A stretch of DNA of 64,000 bases, from positions 1 through 64,000 of the forward strand of contig NW_019775509.1 in assembly GCF_001039355.2 (NCBI RefSeq), given 5' to 3'. A program made the position numbers and the translations under genes. Positions 1 to 13,290 of the stretch are shown here, in pieces. This DNA comes from Lingula anatina (Eukaryota > Brachiopoda > Lingulata > Lingulida > Lingulidae). Below the pieces are notes generated by a model that was not told the DNA's origin, did no database searches, and saw only the letters and a list, made by a program, of their open reading frames with translations. How positions within the stretch are numbered: position 1 is the stretch's first letter; every line of letters starts with the position of its first letter.

Positions 1-1060
1 ATATTCCATATTAAGTAGCAACCCTGTATGTATACTTGTAATGTACTTTTACAGAATTTCACTTAATTAAGCATTACTTACGAAACGATTTCCAATTTAT
101 TAACTTGAAAAGCAAAGCCACGTCTACCAATTTTTAGATTTTTAAGGTTTTTGTTTTAACACCAGAAAGAGAAGACAATAGCTTAAATATTGATGATTTG
201 ACAGACTTGCACTATTCGAATGACTTTAGTAAAATTCTAATACCAGTTTGGTATTTGGTCTGGGTGCAGCTGATTTGTCTCTGAAAACTGCACTCTCAGA
301 ATCAAAAAGCGACCTCCGACCCCTTTCTAATATTATTTTAAGAATTTGAACTGGATAGCATTTCTGAATTAATTGGTTAAATTAGAAATCATCTAAACCA
401 CGCTTAAAAAAAATGACGTTAATAATGCATATGACAACTGAACGTGATGGCAAATGAGTCTACTTAATGGCGGTCATCATTCAAATTGACAATGACATAG
501 TCAGGAGCAGTTTTGCATAAAACAACCGCTTACACTGTAAATCTCTTCGCTAATGGAGCTTAGAGAGATGTATAAGTGTAATGGAATTAATCCTACCCGC
601 CGTGTATAATGACGCGCGGAGGAACTGCACCGACACAACCCTGTCTAGAGGTTTCACAAAAGTAATGGTGTATGATAGGCGACAGAGTAGTTTGATCTAT
701 GAAGAATGGGAAATGAAGTCTCCGGTCGAGTCTGGTCTGAGTAAACGGGGGTTTCGTGAGCACACAAAAGAGACGCCCTCAAAGATATACTTCAGTAATT
801 CTAAATTGTCTGAGATGAACCTCATCCTACAAAAAATACGTTTCCCGCAAAGTCGGAGAATTTGTTTGAAGCAGGCTGGTGCCTTTACACCCGACTGACT
901 TTAAACAACAGTGATCGGCCCAAATCGTTTCAGCGACGGCCAAATAGAAACGAGAGACAACGGGGTCTCTCGGGAAATTTTGTAGCCTGATAACGCGAGA
1001 TCTCGGTGAGATCTTGATGCAGTTTAAGGGACCATTCCCAGACCCTTTCGTACTAAGTGT
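1..1060. other. Non-coding, nothing recognised
   Basis: Short chance frames only. No family match, repeat arms or RNA gene seen. Confidence 0.6.
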
Positions 1061-1258
1061 GGATCGATCTATCTCCAAGGGGATTCTCGCTAAATTGCAA
1101 TTAACTTTAGCGGCTTAGATGTTTGTAACGCCTACTGAAGCTGCTGGGGGGGGGGGGGAAATAACTATCGTTTTGCAGCTTCATTAGGCGTGCCAGATAT
1201 ATAAGCCACTTAAGCTGAAAGCAATTTAGCGAGAAACCCCTTGGAGATGGATCGATCC
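1061..1258. mobile_element. Foldback (hairpin) MITE-like element
   Basis: An 83-nt arm starting ggatcgatctatctcc (1061-1143) is repeated inverted, at roughly 75% identity by eye, at 1176-1258, ending ggatcgatcc. The loop holds a G13 run. Flanking tgt on both sides (1058-1060 and 1259-1261) could be a short target duplication. No coding capacity. Confidence 0.75.
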
Positions 1259-1313
1259 TGTTAGATTGTTCTAGGCATGGGAACCCAGTCTAAGACATGT
1301 CGACCAAGCCTGA

Positions 1314-1822
1314 TTCTTAAAAGTTGTTCTGTTTCGGCATTCCTTTGAGAGTGTACTAACACAATCTTTCACCGTCTGGTACGGTACTGCTACAGCAGAG
1401 GACAAGAATCGCCTCAGTCGTGTAGTTAAAACTGCCAGGCGCATGGTAGGTAGGGACTTGCCGTCAATTGAATGTTTGTATACGAGACGAGTGCTAAAGA
1501 AAGTGAAGTCAATCACGGGTGACCCTGGTCAAACAGCGAATAGCCTACTTATGCATATGTCATCATCCGACTACGGTCATTAAAAGCAACCTCCACGCGC
1601 ACTAAAATATATAGTTTTAATCCATCAGCAGTACGTATTTTTAATGAACAAAATGTATTTTAATTACCGTCTGGTACGGTACTGCTCCATCAGCACTACG
1701 TATTTTTAATGAACAAAATGTATTTTAATTATTCCATTGTTTTACATTTTATCGACAGATCATACCAATTTTCATTTTATACTTGTATAAATATGACAAT
1801 AAATTATTATTATTATTATTCA
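1314..1822 (+). mobile_element. LINE 3' fragment with (ATT)n tail, dead
   Basis: Plus strand reads FESVLTQSFTVWYG, KNRLSRVVKTARRMVG and RRVLKKVKSITGDP, the familiar C-terminal region of a CR1/L2-like reverse transcriptase ORF (FxESVLTF..WYG..KNKLxRIVK..). After a frameshift near 1580 it reads SFNPSAVRIFNE, the usual end of such ORFs, with a stop at 1664. A short 3' UTR leads to (ATT)n at about 1800-1820. A 45-nt segment (1622-1666) is repeated at 1687-1731. Confidence 0.72.
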
Positions 1823-1936
1823 CCATTTTCAAGGTCCGAACCTATTGTAAAAGAGCTTGTGACAGTAACTGTCCATTTGTCAGAGTTTAGAAGAAAAAGG
1901 AGGGGAAAGTTAAGGGATCTTTCAGAATGAGTTATG

Positions 1937-2010
1937 TCGATCCAGCTAATGGGTACTAACTCAAAGGGGACTCTTGCTGAATGCAATCAGATTAATCACA
2001 CCTCCTCTTG
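1937..2010. mobile_element. Half copy of the hairpin element family at 14287
   Basis: Shares tgcaatcagattaa, ggggactct and cacctcctcttg blocks, in the same order and spacing, with the left arm at 14287-14360. No matching right arm follows. Confidence 0.6.
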
Positions 2011-4832
2011 GCGAGAGCCCCCGTGGAGTGCGTGCTCCGTAGTTAGTACGATAGATTCATTGTGGACGCTATGGTCTTCTTTGTTTTACAGCCCAATCAG
2101 TAAGCCTGCTCCTGTGTTATATGCCTGTTTTACTGGAGGTATCTTCTCTGATGTCCTGTTCTGGTCTGTTGTCGTATTCGTGTATCCAGGTGTGAATAGT
2201 ATTATCCCACTAAGTCAATTGTTACTGTATTCGATACCCAAGTGCACAGCTGACATAGAAAAAGTCCTTTAATTTGAAACTATTACATGTATTCTGTAGG
2301 GTAATTCACTAAATACATTTATTTAGAATAACTTTCTCAATCTTTGCATTTTCACTGGAGTTGTCCTTCCATTGGGTTCAATTAAACAGCACATGCCAAA
2401 TTAGATGACAAAATAAAGATCGCATTAAGGAAAGTGCTTGTGAAAAGGAATCCGTTCGCACGATTATAGCATGATTAGAGGAACCCAGTTTTCTGGGAAA
2501 GCGACCTTTCCCTATACGTCCCACGATTTTATTGAATTTACATGTATTCCAAAACAAGCATCATCTGGTTCATCGTCCCACTTAGCTTTGTGCCGCTGGT
2601 AACATCTGTGTAACTCTGGCCACATATAGGAAAAGAAGTAGAGAAGTTAGAAGTTTTGTAGCCAGACTGACTACGCTGAATTTCAGTTAGGAAATAGCCA
2701 GAGAGAGAGAGAAGAAAAAGAAGAAGAAAAGAACAAGAAGAAGAACTGGAGTCGAATTGCCTTAGGAAAGTTACAAACAAACAGAGAATGAAACAGACAT
2801 GCGATAAAATTGTAGTAAATAACAAAAACGAAAAAAAAAGCTGGCTAATGTGTCTTGTTAGTACAGGTAAAAAAAACAAACGAACGAAGAAAACATCTAC
2901 TGTACCTCACAGAAATCAATCGTTTAAATTAGCACATATTGTATTGGTAAAATAAACAGAATCAATGTATCTTGTATTCAGACTGCAACACAATAGAAAG
3001 GCCATTATTCCAGGAAAGAATGGTGATATAACCAACTTAAAAGCAATCTGTTGTGATGTTTCTTACATCTCGCAACACTTTTCATTATCTTTTGTTTGAC
3101 ATAAAAATGGTGTGACACAAAAAAGGCGTTGAACAAACCACAAACATAATCCTCATGCCACCTTATAGAATTGCTCTGAAAGCGTGTTGATGCAACCGCA
3201 TTCGCCATAAAAAAGCGCATAGTAATTAAAATCAATAACAGACTTTGGTACACAATGTGTTTTCCATTCTCAGGTTCGTCTCTCGGCTCTAGCTGCTTGC
3301 TTCTGTCGCGTAGGAAGACTGATCTAACGCCGCCAGAAATTAACCTTATATGTGTCCTAAAATTTCAATAAGATAATCTAAAGGCGCTTTCTTTGCATTT
3401 ATTTCTAGCACTGTCCGCGTGTCAGTAAAATATTGTCATATCAAGTCTATTAAGTCAATAAGTTTGTCTTTTATTTCTGTCCTTTATTTCTTAAAGCGAA
3501 TTTTGGTATTGAAATCCAGTGACTTTAAATGTGCATGTTTACATGTTTACATAGAGCATTTTTACTTTGTTATTGGTTTTATAGACATCGATATTATGCT
3601 TCACTCTGTCCATGGAGGTATATAAATGTGTGTGTGTGTGTGAGTGTGTTTATTTGGTAAAAACTTCAAAATACGAACTAAAATCGAAAAGATACAGTGT
3701 TTTGACTGAATGAAAAGGTGGATTTTTATTGACAAATGCGACCGAAATTTCATGAAATGTGCCAACAATTCACTCTCCTTTTTTCAGGCTCAGAATGCAA
3801 GTTTGAACTTTTCAATTGAGGTTGATGTGAAAAGACACAAGTGAGTGCAATATTAAGGGACAAGTAATTACGACAATACATGTACCTCCCGCTTATGCCC
3901 CTTCCCACTACACACACACACACATCGAGCCATGCGATATCTCGGTCAAGAGATGAATAACAAACCAAATATTTAGGATGATTGATTCTTGCCCATTGAA
4001 TGCCGTTTTCATTTACTATACCAACCCCATGTGGGGTTTTATGATTTCAAATTAACTAATTGACAAGCTAATCAAAATTGCAATTCGAATGATTGATAAG
4101 AATACAAAAATATGGCGTAGCCAAGATTTTATGTCATTTGTATATAAACTAGTTTTATGGAGTTGACGTTTTACACACTACACGTTTGATTCTGAATCGT
4201 TAATCTAGTGAACGCCACTAGATTCATGCTTGAACTTTAGTTGACTCCACACGCTACTACTAGAAGTTCATGCTGACAGCGCATCGTTTCAATGGAGACA
4301 GAGGGCAGAACTTTCGGACAAGCTAGACCGGATTATAATCCTCTGAAGTCAAGGCAGACAGAGGCAGATGACCGCCTTAGACACAACTTGGACATTAAAA
4401 TTATATGTAAAAGCTCAAAGTAAAGCGGGTGTTTCTCTATCTGTTACTGAAATCAAACCGCTTTCTACTCCCCTCTATACGCACCATTTTGCCACTCCGT
4501 AATAATGAATCCATATCGAAATACCCTTAGTATCTTTATTAATCGATATGAACCAATAAATGGGCCACAACAACCCAATAAAATAGAGATATTTCGCTCC
4601 GAGGCAGTTGAATTTTAAACGATCATTCAGTTATCCGGTTTCTGTTTTCATTTAAAATCTGGAGCGAATGGACCCTAGCTATTCTCTGTTGCAAATAGCT
4701 TTAATCGATAGAACTCATCATGTAAATTAAATTGAAGCCATATTGATTCATTTAGGATTTCGGGCAATGCGAGTATGTGGTGAGAAAAAAAAGAGCTGAA
4801 AATGTCGCGTGTCCTGATAGGGAGAAATGTAT
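2011..4832. other. Non-coding, nothing recognised
   Basis: Only a short (TG)n at about 3626-3641 and AG-rich sequence near 2700-2750 stand out. Confidence 0.6.
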
Positions 4833-4977
4833 CAGGCCCGTAGCCAGCAATTTCAAAAGGGGGGGTGCTTTTTCTGAAAAAGTGGACCTTTTTCCATAAA
4901 AACTTGATGTACCTAGATCAAATTTTACCCAGAGTGGACCTTTTGAACCCCCGACCCCCCCCCTGGCTACAGGCCTG
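4833..4977. mobile_element. MITE with 15-bp inverted ends and 5-bp target duplication
   Basis: Left end caggcccgtagccag (4833-4847), right end ctggctacaggcctg (4963-4977), inverted with one mismatch. Flanked on both sides by TGTAT (4828-4832 and 4978-4982). 145 nt, G-run near the left end and C-run near the right end, non-coding. Confidence 0.8.
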
Positions 4978-4982
4978 TGTAT

Positions 4983-7900
4983 CAACCCTCTTTGTCAAGT
5001 CGTGTTCTTTACAGCCTGCAAGAAAACGGACGCACATTGTCAATTGCAAGGCTTCCAGTCGAAACCTTCTAAATGCTATCAAAATCTCAAATATTTTATC
5101 ATTTAGGGATGTTGATAGTCAATACTGTTTTTTTTTTCACAAATCACATCAAGACCGAAATTGGGTTGAATCTGATTATGTTTAATTGTATACCAGGGAA
5201 TCTTATATAAATCTTTCCTAAATAATGCTACCGCATGGAATACAAGCACATGGTGGAAAAGCGCCTTTCTTGTAGAACAAAAAATACGGTAAGGAAACGG
5301 AAAATGAAACGCCAACTAAACGTGAAATATATCAATATATAACGCGACATTAGTATTTCTTACAATTTAAAAACAGCAAAAAAATAGTATTTAGATAACT
5401 CGATCACATATACTGCAGTTTTTCCACCGGATGTATCTATTGAAGTCGGTTTGAATACGACGCAAAAAAAAAACACCCTTCTGATGATCTATTCGTAGCC
5501 ATGGCCTTTATACTAAGTTGATGAAAATTATCAGACAACTAATAGATGTGATTTGCTGCAATATGCATATTGTTTTTAAAGCTATTTCTGGAATTTTAAT
5601 GTCTGTATACGGACAATGAGTAGCACCCTGGCCACATACGTCATTTCCGCAATAAAAATTCACTTACGTTCCGAAGTCTTCCTTAGGATGTCGCAACGTC
5701 ATCATTGTTTTAGTAAAAATCTATAGATATACATTAAAGTCTAGAAATAACTTGACAAATCTATGTATAGATCTTATACTTAATTGCTCGAGGTTTCCTT
5801 TTTTCACTTAATAATGGTATATTCTCTCATCGAAAGGACGAGTGGTGTTAAGAAATAGAAGAAACAGACAAAGAACACATGAATGAATGAAGATTTCCTA
5901 GAAGACAATGTTGTGAGCTTGTAAGCAAATTGCCACTTAGATACCAGTTGTCCTTCATGCATTATTCAATAGCGATAAATCAAAGTCAAATGTGCTATTG
6001 TTGTCTTCATTAATGTCCCACCATTCCTGTCCATCCCTCACTTCTCTGTAGGAGTGGCGCTGGTAGTGGTCAGCAGAACTGGGTTAATTGCCGATGATTT
6101 GACCATTGGTCTTGAATTGTTCTCCTCCATGTGCATTTACTACACGTGTGATGTATCCTGTTGTTGTTGTTTTGTATTGTTTTTAATCCCAGACACATTA
6201 TACAGGCACATTAACAACGTTAAATGGACATTATGTCGTCAATGTATTCAGACAGGTCGAGTTCTATGTTCTTTGACGATTTTGTGAACTTGTGGGAAAG
6301 TTGACACTTCGCCACTGAATGCCATAAACTGAAAGCCGGCCGTACAAACAATTCCCAGACAGAATGAATTATTTACTGAACGTTTTGTTTCCATACTTAC
6401 CATTATCGCAGAAAAGACATAACGACTGTACAGCTGTAACAATTGTTAATTTAATAACAGACGAATTCAGAGTTATTTGCAGTCCATTTTTATTATCATT
6501 TCAATGTCTCACTGTTAGATAAACTTTTATTGTCACCCTTGAGTTCGTCACACGATTGATGAGTCTATCTTGGTAATTATGCACTTCTTATTAATTCGTT
6601 TAATTGGTTGCTGTCCTTCATTTTGCCCTTGAATAATGTAAATGTCGTGTTTTCAAATAAATACCATAAAATGTACATTGGAAGGCAATGAATGCTACTT
6701 CAGAGAAATGGAAGTTAATAGGCACTATTCTAGATATTCCAAAGTCTCACGCGCGATTTTGCGGGATTTGGTCGACAGTATGGTAAAAACTGTGACAGAC
6801 AGTTCAGATTTTTATCATCTGAAAAACCTGATTTGACAGCGTTCCTAACAATAACGCCCCGTTGATTGTTTGTTGGGATGAATCAGCTCATATCTATCTT
6901 CAAGTTAATTTAAACAAAGTGGTTATTTTGAAGATTGCATATGACTGTTTACCCCATGGTCGAGGAACTTAAGAGAGAGATAACCTTTAAAAAGTTTGAT
7001 AAAAATGCGGGGCAAATGTCACTTTAAGATATTTATATTTGGTTACTATTGTACAATCATGTATATTTTCTCATTTTGCCTTTCCCATATTTTTAATATT
7101 AAAGTGCATATTAAACTGCAAAGCGATTCAGTTACGAAAATTTATAGCAAATTTTGAGATAACCGGACCGCCCTCGATATATATATATATAGCGTTGCAT
7201 TTTTGTGTTACGTTATTCACAAACAACAAACTCAAATTAAGAGAAGAAGAAATATTGACATTTAACGCTGCAGTTTCAGTTGAACATTTGATATATTAGC
7301 AAGAAGAGTTGTTTTCATCTAAATGGGTCGTGTCAGAGCAATCAATGTTAAAATATTGCAAATTGTTAGTTTGTGTAAGGTACTTTTGAGTTCAAATTCA
7401 TTTATTCAGTATTACAGGCCTACAGGCCAAAAGTAAATCACAATTTATAACTATACACTTTGTAAAGCAGACTGGAATAATATCACAGCGGTAAACGAAC
7501 CAAAGCATTTCATTGAAACCGAGTTTAATTTTTTCTCACATAAAGTGGTAGCAAACTAGTAAGTACTACATGTATTAAATTTGATTGTATTTGACATAAA
7601 GGATATGCTATACCTACAAGAAACAATGGGTATCACAATTCTGATTTAACTTTTAACATTATTCAGTGGATTCATACAAACGTGCCATACGGACAAACAA
7701 AATAGTTCTCATTTTATAAAAAATCTCACAGAAGACATTCAATGTATCTTATAAAAGATATGATAATACATTAAAAAAACAATGTGAAAATACATGGAAA
7801 AATAAGCAAAGAGGTCAAACGTGCGATAGAAAAATCGAATCATATAACAAATGGAATGGATGCCACGATATATCCAGAAACTGTTTCCATTATGCCTTTA

Positions 7901-10201
7901 CAAATCTGGTGTTCACATGTTCACCAAAATGGCTTGTCATATCCCACGGCATTCATGTGGCATGCCTGCACTCTCACGTTCAAGAACTTAGAAAATTGTT
8001 TAAAATACTCTTTTATACAGTGTATGTCTTGGTTGTAAAATACACGAAGATATAGAAAAAAAAACTTTACCCCTCCCCCTAAAAGAAAAAACCTGTGTTG
8101 CGCAATGCCAGACAATTGCAGGCATTTTCCATTATAAAAAGTTGTAAACTTGAAACAGGAAGTCAATTTCGGTCACAAATATTAAACTTGAAAGACAAAG
8201 CCTTTAGCAATATCAGCGTCTCTGATATGTTTTATATCGGATTAATTATGACACAGATAGTGCCAATAGCCCCTCGTTAAGTCCTACACATTTACTACAT
8301 AGCAAAGGGAAAAAACACCCATGGTCAAATCAATGCCAAGATTGTTTAACAAATAGAAATACGGTGTATTGGTATTAGCAAGACTATTATGAAAATAAAG
8401 TATAATTCACTCCCCCACACATCAGGGCCTGGCTTAATTAATCAAAACTGCATAGTGCTTTCTTGTGGATAACACTGTCCATGGGATAAAATGTTTCAGC
8501 CTTGATGACACCTGGTCCAGATGGCTTATATACCACAGCACCTGGGCCAAATTCTATGGGCATTTCTGGGATGACGAAAGCCAAGACATGGGTTTACTTC
8601 TTATCCTGATAAAATGTCTAGCTCTACTCAATGTGCTTCCGGTTTGGAAGTTCACCCCCACTGTTCTTTGGTGTCTATCACATTGATAGTGCGTTACCAG
8701 GAACCAGTTTCTAGACAGTATTAATAATGGAGAGCTAAACGTGTTCCAGTTGTATCCAGTTTTTATTTTTGTTAAAATGATTAGCAACATCCCACTGACG
8801 ACGGGCGCACTTATCATCAATTAACCCATAAACGGCCTATTAACGTGGTACGTGAGGTAAATATTAAACCTTCTAAGTAATACACGTCTTGTACAGCAGA
8901 TCGGTAATATTGTTACACCAAAATAGGAACGTCTGCCAAAATAAGATTACAGTACGTCTGGTGTTTCACGTAATGAAAAACAGCACATTTTAAATAGCCA
9001 TAAACGAATTAAGTAATATCCGTAATGGGATACTAAAAAAAGAGGGGGTGCCATAAGAATTAACTATATCGCTCATGTTAGCCCTCCATATACCAGGTCC
9101 ATACTGAAAACAATTGTCAAGAAAATTATACCATTTTAATCAATTTATAGTTCGTCTGTTTATTTAGTATTTCAAATAATCATTTTGGTGCCCCTTTTGA
9201 AAATAAATTTGAACAAAGTTTATTTGACAGTATTCAATATAAATAACACACACACGTCAGACGCACCTATTTTGGCAATGAACATATTTTGGCAGGGCAA
9301 TATTAGTCACTACTAGTACTGGTATGCATGTTCTGTTTCAAACAAAAAAAGAATGTACTAGTGTATCCAAATACCATGACAACATTGTTACTTACAAACA
9401 TGTGCTCAGATGTAACTAAAATGTGCACTGGTGCAAAACACAATTCTCATTACTTGCTAAAAATAGCGAGGTAACTATTTTGTTTCCTTAGATATAGCGT
9501 TTAAATTACCATAAAGACAACGTCTGCCATTTTTCAGATCTGCACTCTGTACGGAAGCACAGAAACAAATGTAGGCCTATATTGTCATATTTCACTGCGC
9601 CACAATGTTTCAGTGTCAAAAAGAAAGACGAATGAAATCTCTCATGGCTTACAACCCAGAAAGTTGGGAATCTTATTTATGGAATTCTATCAAGTAATGG
9701 GCAAATAAAGCAGTGAATAAGTTCCTCATGACCGTTAACTAACAGGTCGATTACGGCAGTTTAATCAAGCGGTTGCTGGGAGGGGGGTTGGTAGTAGGCA
9801 CTGAGCCCCTCCCCCTTTTTTCCAAAACAAAATCATGGATCCGTCCCCCTGAAACTTCCCACTGAAGGAGAAAATTACAGTTCAGACGAGAGGAAAACGA
9901 ACACCCTTTCGGTTTGTTCCATCCGCTACTTAACAAAAACAATGCTGTGCATATTTGTCCATTTGATCTGTACGTGTTTCTATTTTGGCCAGGCTGATTG
10001 GTACGTTGAGTGTGATATATACCCGATTTTACGTTGATGATATTCAAGTTGGACCAATATTCCTTCAATGTGCAGTGCCCGCTGCTAGCCGCAGCCAAAA
10101 AAAAAAAAAAAAACGATAGACGTATGTTCAGTTGTTGTGCGTTCACATATTTTGAGTTTCACTTTTTTGGCCGATGCTACCATCTGACCGTTTCCTTGTT
10201 C
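4983..10201. other. Intergenic, downstream of the RGK gene
   Basis: AT-rich with an A16 run at about 10087-10102 and (AT)n near 7180. The part nearest 10201 should contain the RGK 3' UTR, whose end I could not place. Confidence 0.55.
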
Positions 10202-10473
10202 TTACATAAGATTAAAATCTTCGCAAACTTGGTGAGAATTGCGTCTATTACGACAAGGAGACAGAGTGAGTCTATCGTACAAGTCTTTAGCGAGATCTAC
10301 CGGTGATTTAGACTTTCGGCGTGGTCTGTCCTTGTAAGTACCGCCACCTGTCGTGAATTCCCGAAGCCGTATATGTGTCAGAATGCCAACTAGCAGTTCG
10401 TCTGCATTTATTTTCAGAAGTGCTGACGTTTCGATGAATTTGGAATTAAATCGCATTGCCAGTGCTTTTCCGT
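10202..10473 (-). CDS. RGK GTPase exon 4 (G5 motif and C-terminal tail)
   Basis: 272 nt after acceptor tattcttttcag, ending in a stop at 10202-10204. It encodes KFIETSALLK (G5 ETSA), HIRLRE, then a basic tail (KDRPRRKSKS, CRNRRNSH) and the last seven residues CEDFNLM. In vertebrate RGK proteins a basic tail and a terminal Cys heptapeptide direct membrane association without a CAAX box, and the same layout is seen here. Confidence 0.9.
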
Positions 10474-13259
10474 CTGAAAAGAATAGAAATTGCAACGTTA
10501 TTTGCTTAAAAAATAAACCATTCCACGCTTGAACGAGATTATTAACTTTTGTAACTTTGAGGCCTTTACTTTTTAAATGGCCTAAGTACTAAGTACATTG
10601 TAGGCCTATTGATTTAAGGAATCGATTAAAAGGTTGGGACAGGTCCTCAAAATTCCAAAAGCCAATCCGATTACTTCAAAGTAGTGAGTAAGCTAGTTGC
10701 TTTATTTAGGACAAATTTCATTCATGTTTCCTGCTTTTCTATTTTTTACTTTTTTTTTCATTTCTATTGTTGTATGGTACATTACAGTGGCAATTGGCCA
10801 AAAGCTAAAAATTAAAGAAGCATGATGATTTAATTACGACCATATCCATATTTATCGATCTGAAATACTTGAGTTCATTACGCTAACATGCTAACAGGTT
10901 AATGATGCATTTACTGGAAACTTGAATGAATGAAGCTAATTCAAGTCTATGATCATTAGTACATACTTATAATCGACCCTAGATATGAAATGTTATCGGA
11001 AAAGTTCGCTACGTAGGCGTTCAGTAATCATAATCCAGGCCATTTAAGAGGACGTTCACTTTTCATTATAAAAGTTCACTGTACCAGAGAAAGACAGATG
11101 AGGTATCTCCCGATTGACTGTTTCTACTCGGAATATGTAATACTGGAAAGTTACTTTTGTTTCTTTAAATCTTTATTTGTAAATTATTTTTTGCTGTTAA
11201 GATCGGTGTACTAAGAGGATATAGGCCTACTATTCACATTTGAAAGTATCCTATAATCATTTGCATGTCAAATTATCCTGCAAAGCCATTTATCTTCACA
11301 ATCCAGACAAAGAAACGATGTAAACCCTCCTATAAAAGTACATAATGTCAATTATTCTTTCTAAAATGTCCGACGAACATGTAAATGAATCACGATTAGC
11401 TAAGAACTTATTTGATTAGAAATGCCACAAAATATCGAATCCCAGCACAGAGATGGGTTGTGATTCTTGCGTATAAGAAAACGCTTTTTATCCCGAGAAA
11501 AAAATCGGATGTGATGCACAAAATCTCGCATAGGATATCTTCTACGCCATGGAAATCATCATGATTAACGACAAACTTGTCCGAAAAACCACTTGCATCG
11601 GGTAATTACTACCTCTATATGTAACAACACGTATCGGTAATTAATTAACAGGCAGACACAAACGGCAATAAAATCCGCCTTAAAATAAGGAGTATTGTTT
11701 TGTCTCTCCATTTTAATTCAAAAACTTGTCATCGGAATTATTTATTCCTTGTGATGAGGGGTGTGTGGAGGAAAAGCAATTTACTTTAAACAAAGACGTG
11801 ACAATTTCTTACTGATCACTGTAAGAGTTATATATCGCAGTTTGTAGTTTCATCGCAGTCAGTCTTATACTGCATTGCTTTAATTTAAATTCGCCCAAGA
11901 TACAACGAGGTGGTTGTTCATTCTAACCTTAGTTTTGAGTATATCTGTGGCATTCATTATCTAAAATGTATTATCGATTGTTTTGGTTGTTCCCCAGAAA
12001 ACGTCCTAAAGCGAAACACATACTTTCATTTGTTAAAAAGTAATGACGTGGGCAGTTCGTCTTGTTAAAGGGGGGTGAGAAAAATATCCTCATAGGTCAT
12101 GTACTGAGGACCATTTAGCAAGTTGGGTAAATCAAGCTGGTAAGCTAGTTACGAATCTCGATGTCATAGTCATTACTTGTAATCAATGTGCGCAATATTT
12201 CAGACAACAGATATCCTGTTTGGGCACAATAAACGACGCTGCACGCAATGTTTTTGATTCGCGTGTCTCGTTAATCTGTAAGTCGGTAGGCATTTTTATC
12301 TCAGGTTAGAGCCTGGCCTTTCTTGGGGCGAATAAGATTTCATGTCCTTATATTTCATTTCCGATCGAAGTCCTGTATGACATTTGAAAACGATTACCTG
12401 GTACATGTTGAAATAGACTAGTATGTGTCGAATATCATATATATATATCGAGTTTAAGCCATTAATCTCGCGAAAACTGCATGTCTTTTTCACCTGCAGA
12501 CTTTTTCAGGTTAATTCTTGATATGGCGCCAGTTTTTTTTTTTTTTTTTTTTTTTTGTTTACGTTATTGGGCTTGCCCAGCAGCGTACAAGTAGCCTATA
12601 TAATCGAAAGCAGTTGGATATCACACTCAGATGAGATAATTGAGTGATTTAGTCTCGTCTCCCACCAATGTCCAGTTTACACGGAGAGTTTTGAACGTGA
12701 GTGGTTCACTCATCAGCTTAATACGATATGGCCTTGATTTCAATGCCCACCATATAAACCATGCAGCCATTTAGATGTGCTCATGGCACCGCGTCGATTA
12801 TTTAGCGTTGACTGTGAAAAGTTTTATTTTCTTAAACAAAACATGGCGCTTACCCGCTGTCGACACTGCCCTACCCCGGGCAAGATCGGTTTTATTTCCG
12901 ACTAGAATAATAGAACGGTCCTTGGTCTGCCCACTTTTTAGTTCTTCAAGTAGTCGCTCAGCGTGCTTGAACGAGTCTTCGTTGGACACGGCGTACACGA
13001 TGACATAGGCATCGGCGTGGACGTCTCTCGGCCAGTCTGTGTTCTAGAAAGAGAAAATGAATGTTAGTTATTGGTGCCAGGCACTGACGAGTGGTTTAGA
13101 TGAACTGAGATAGGTATCCCCATGTGTTTTGAAAGAAAATTCCTTAGGGCAAACTTTAAAAAGTCTTACTTTAAAAAAGTTTTGTAGGCTGCAAAGTATA
13201 AGCCAACTAATATCGCAAAGACAAATTTCCGTAGTCGGCAGTCCTGTGCAGCGAAGTCC

Positions 13260-13290
<31 letters not shown>

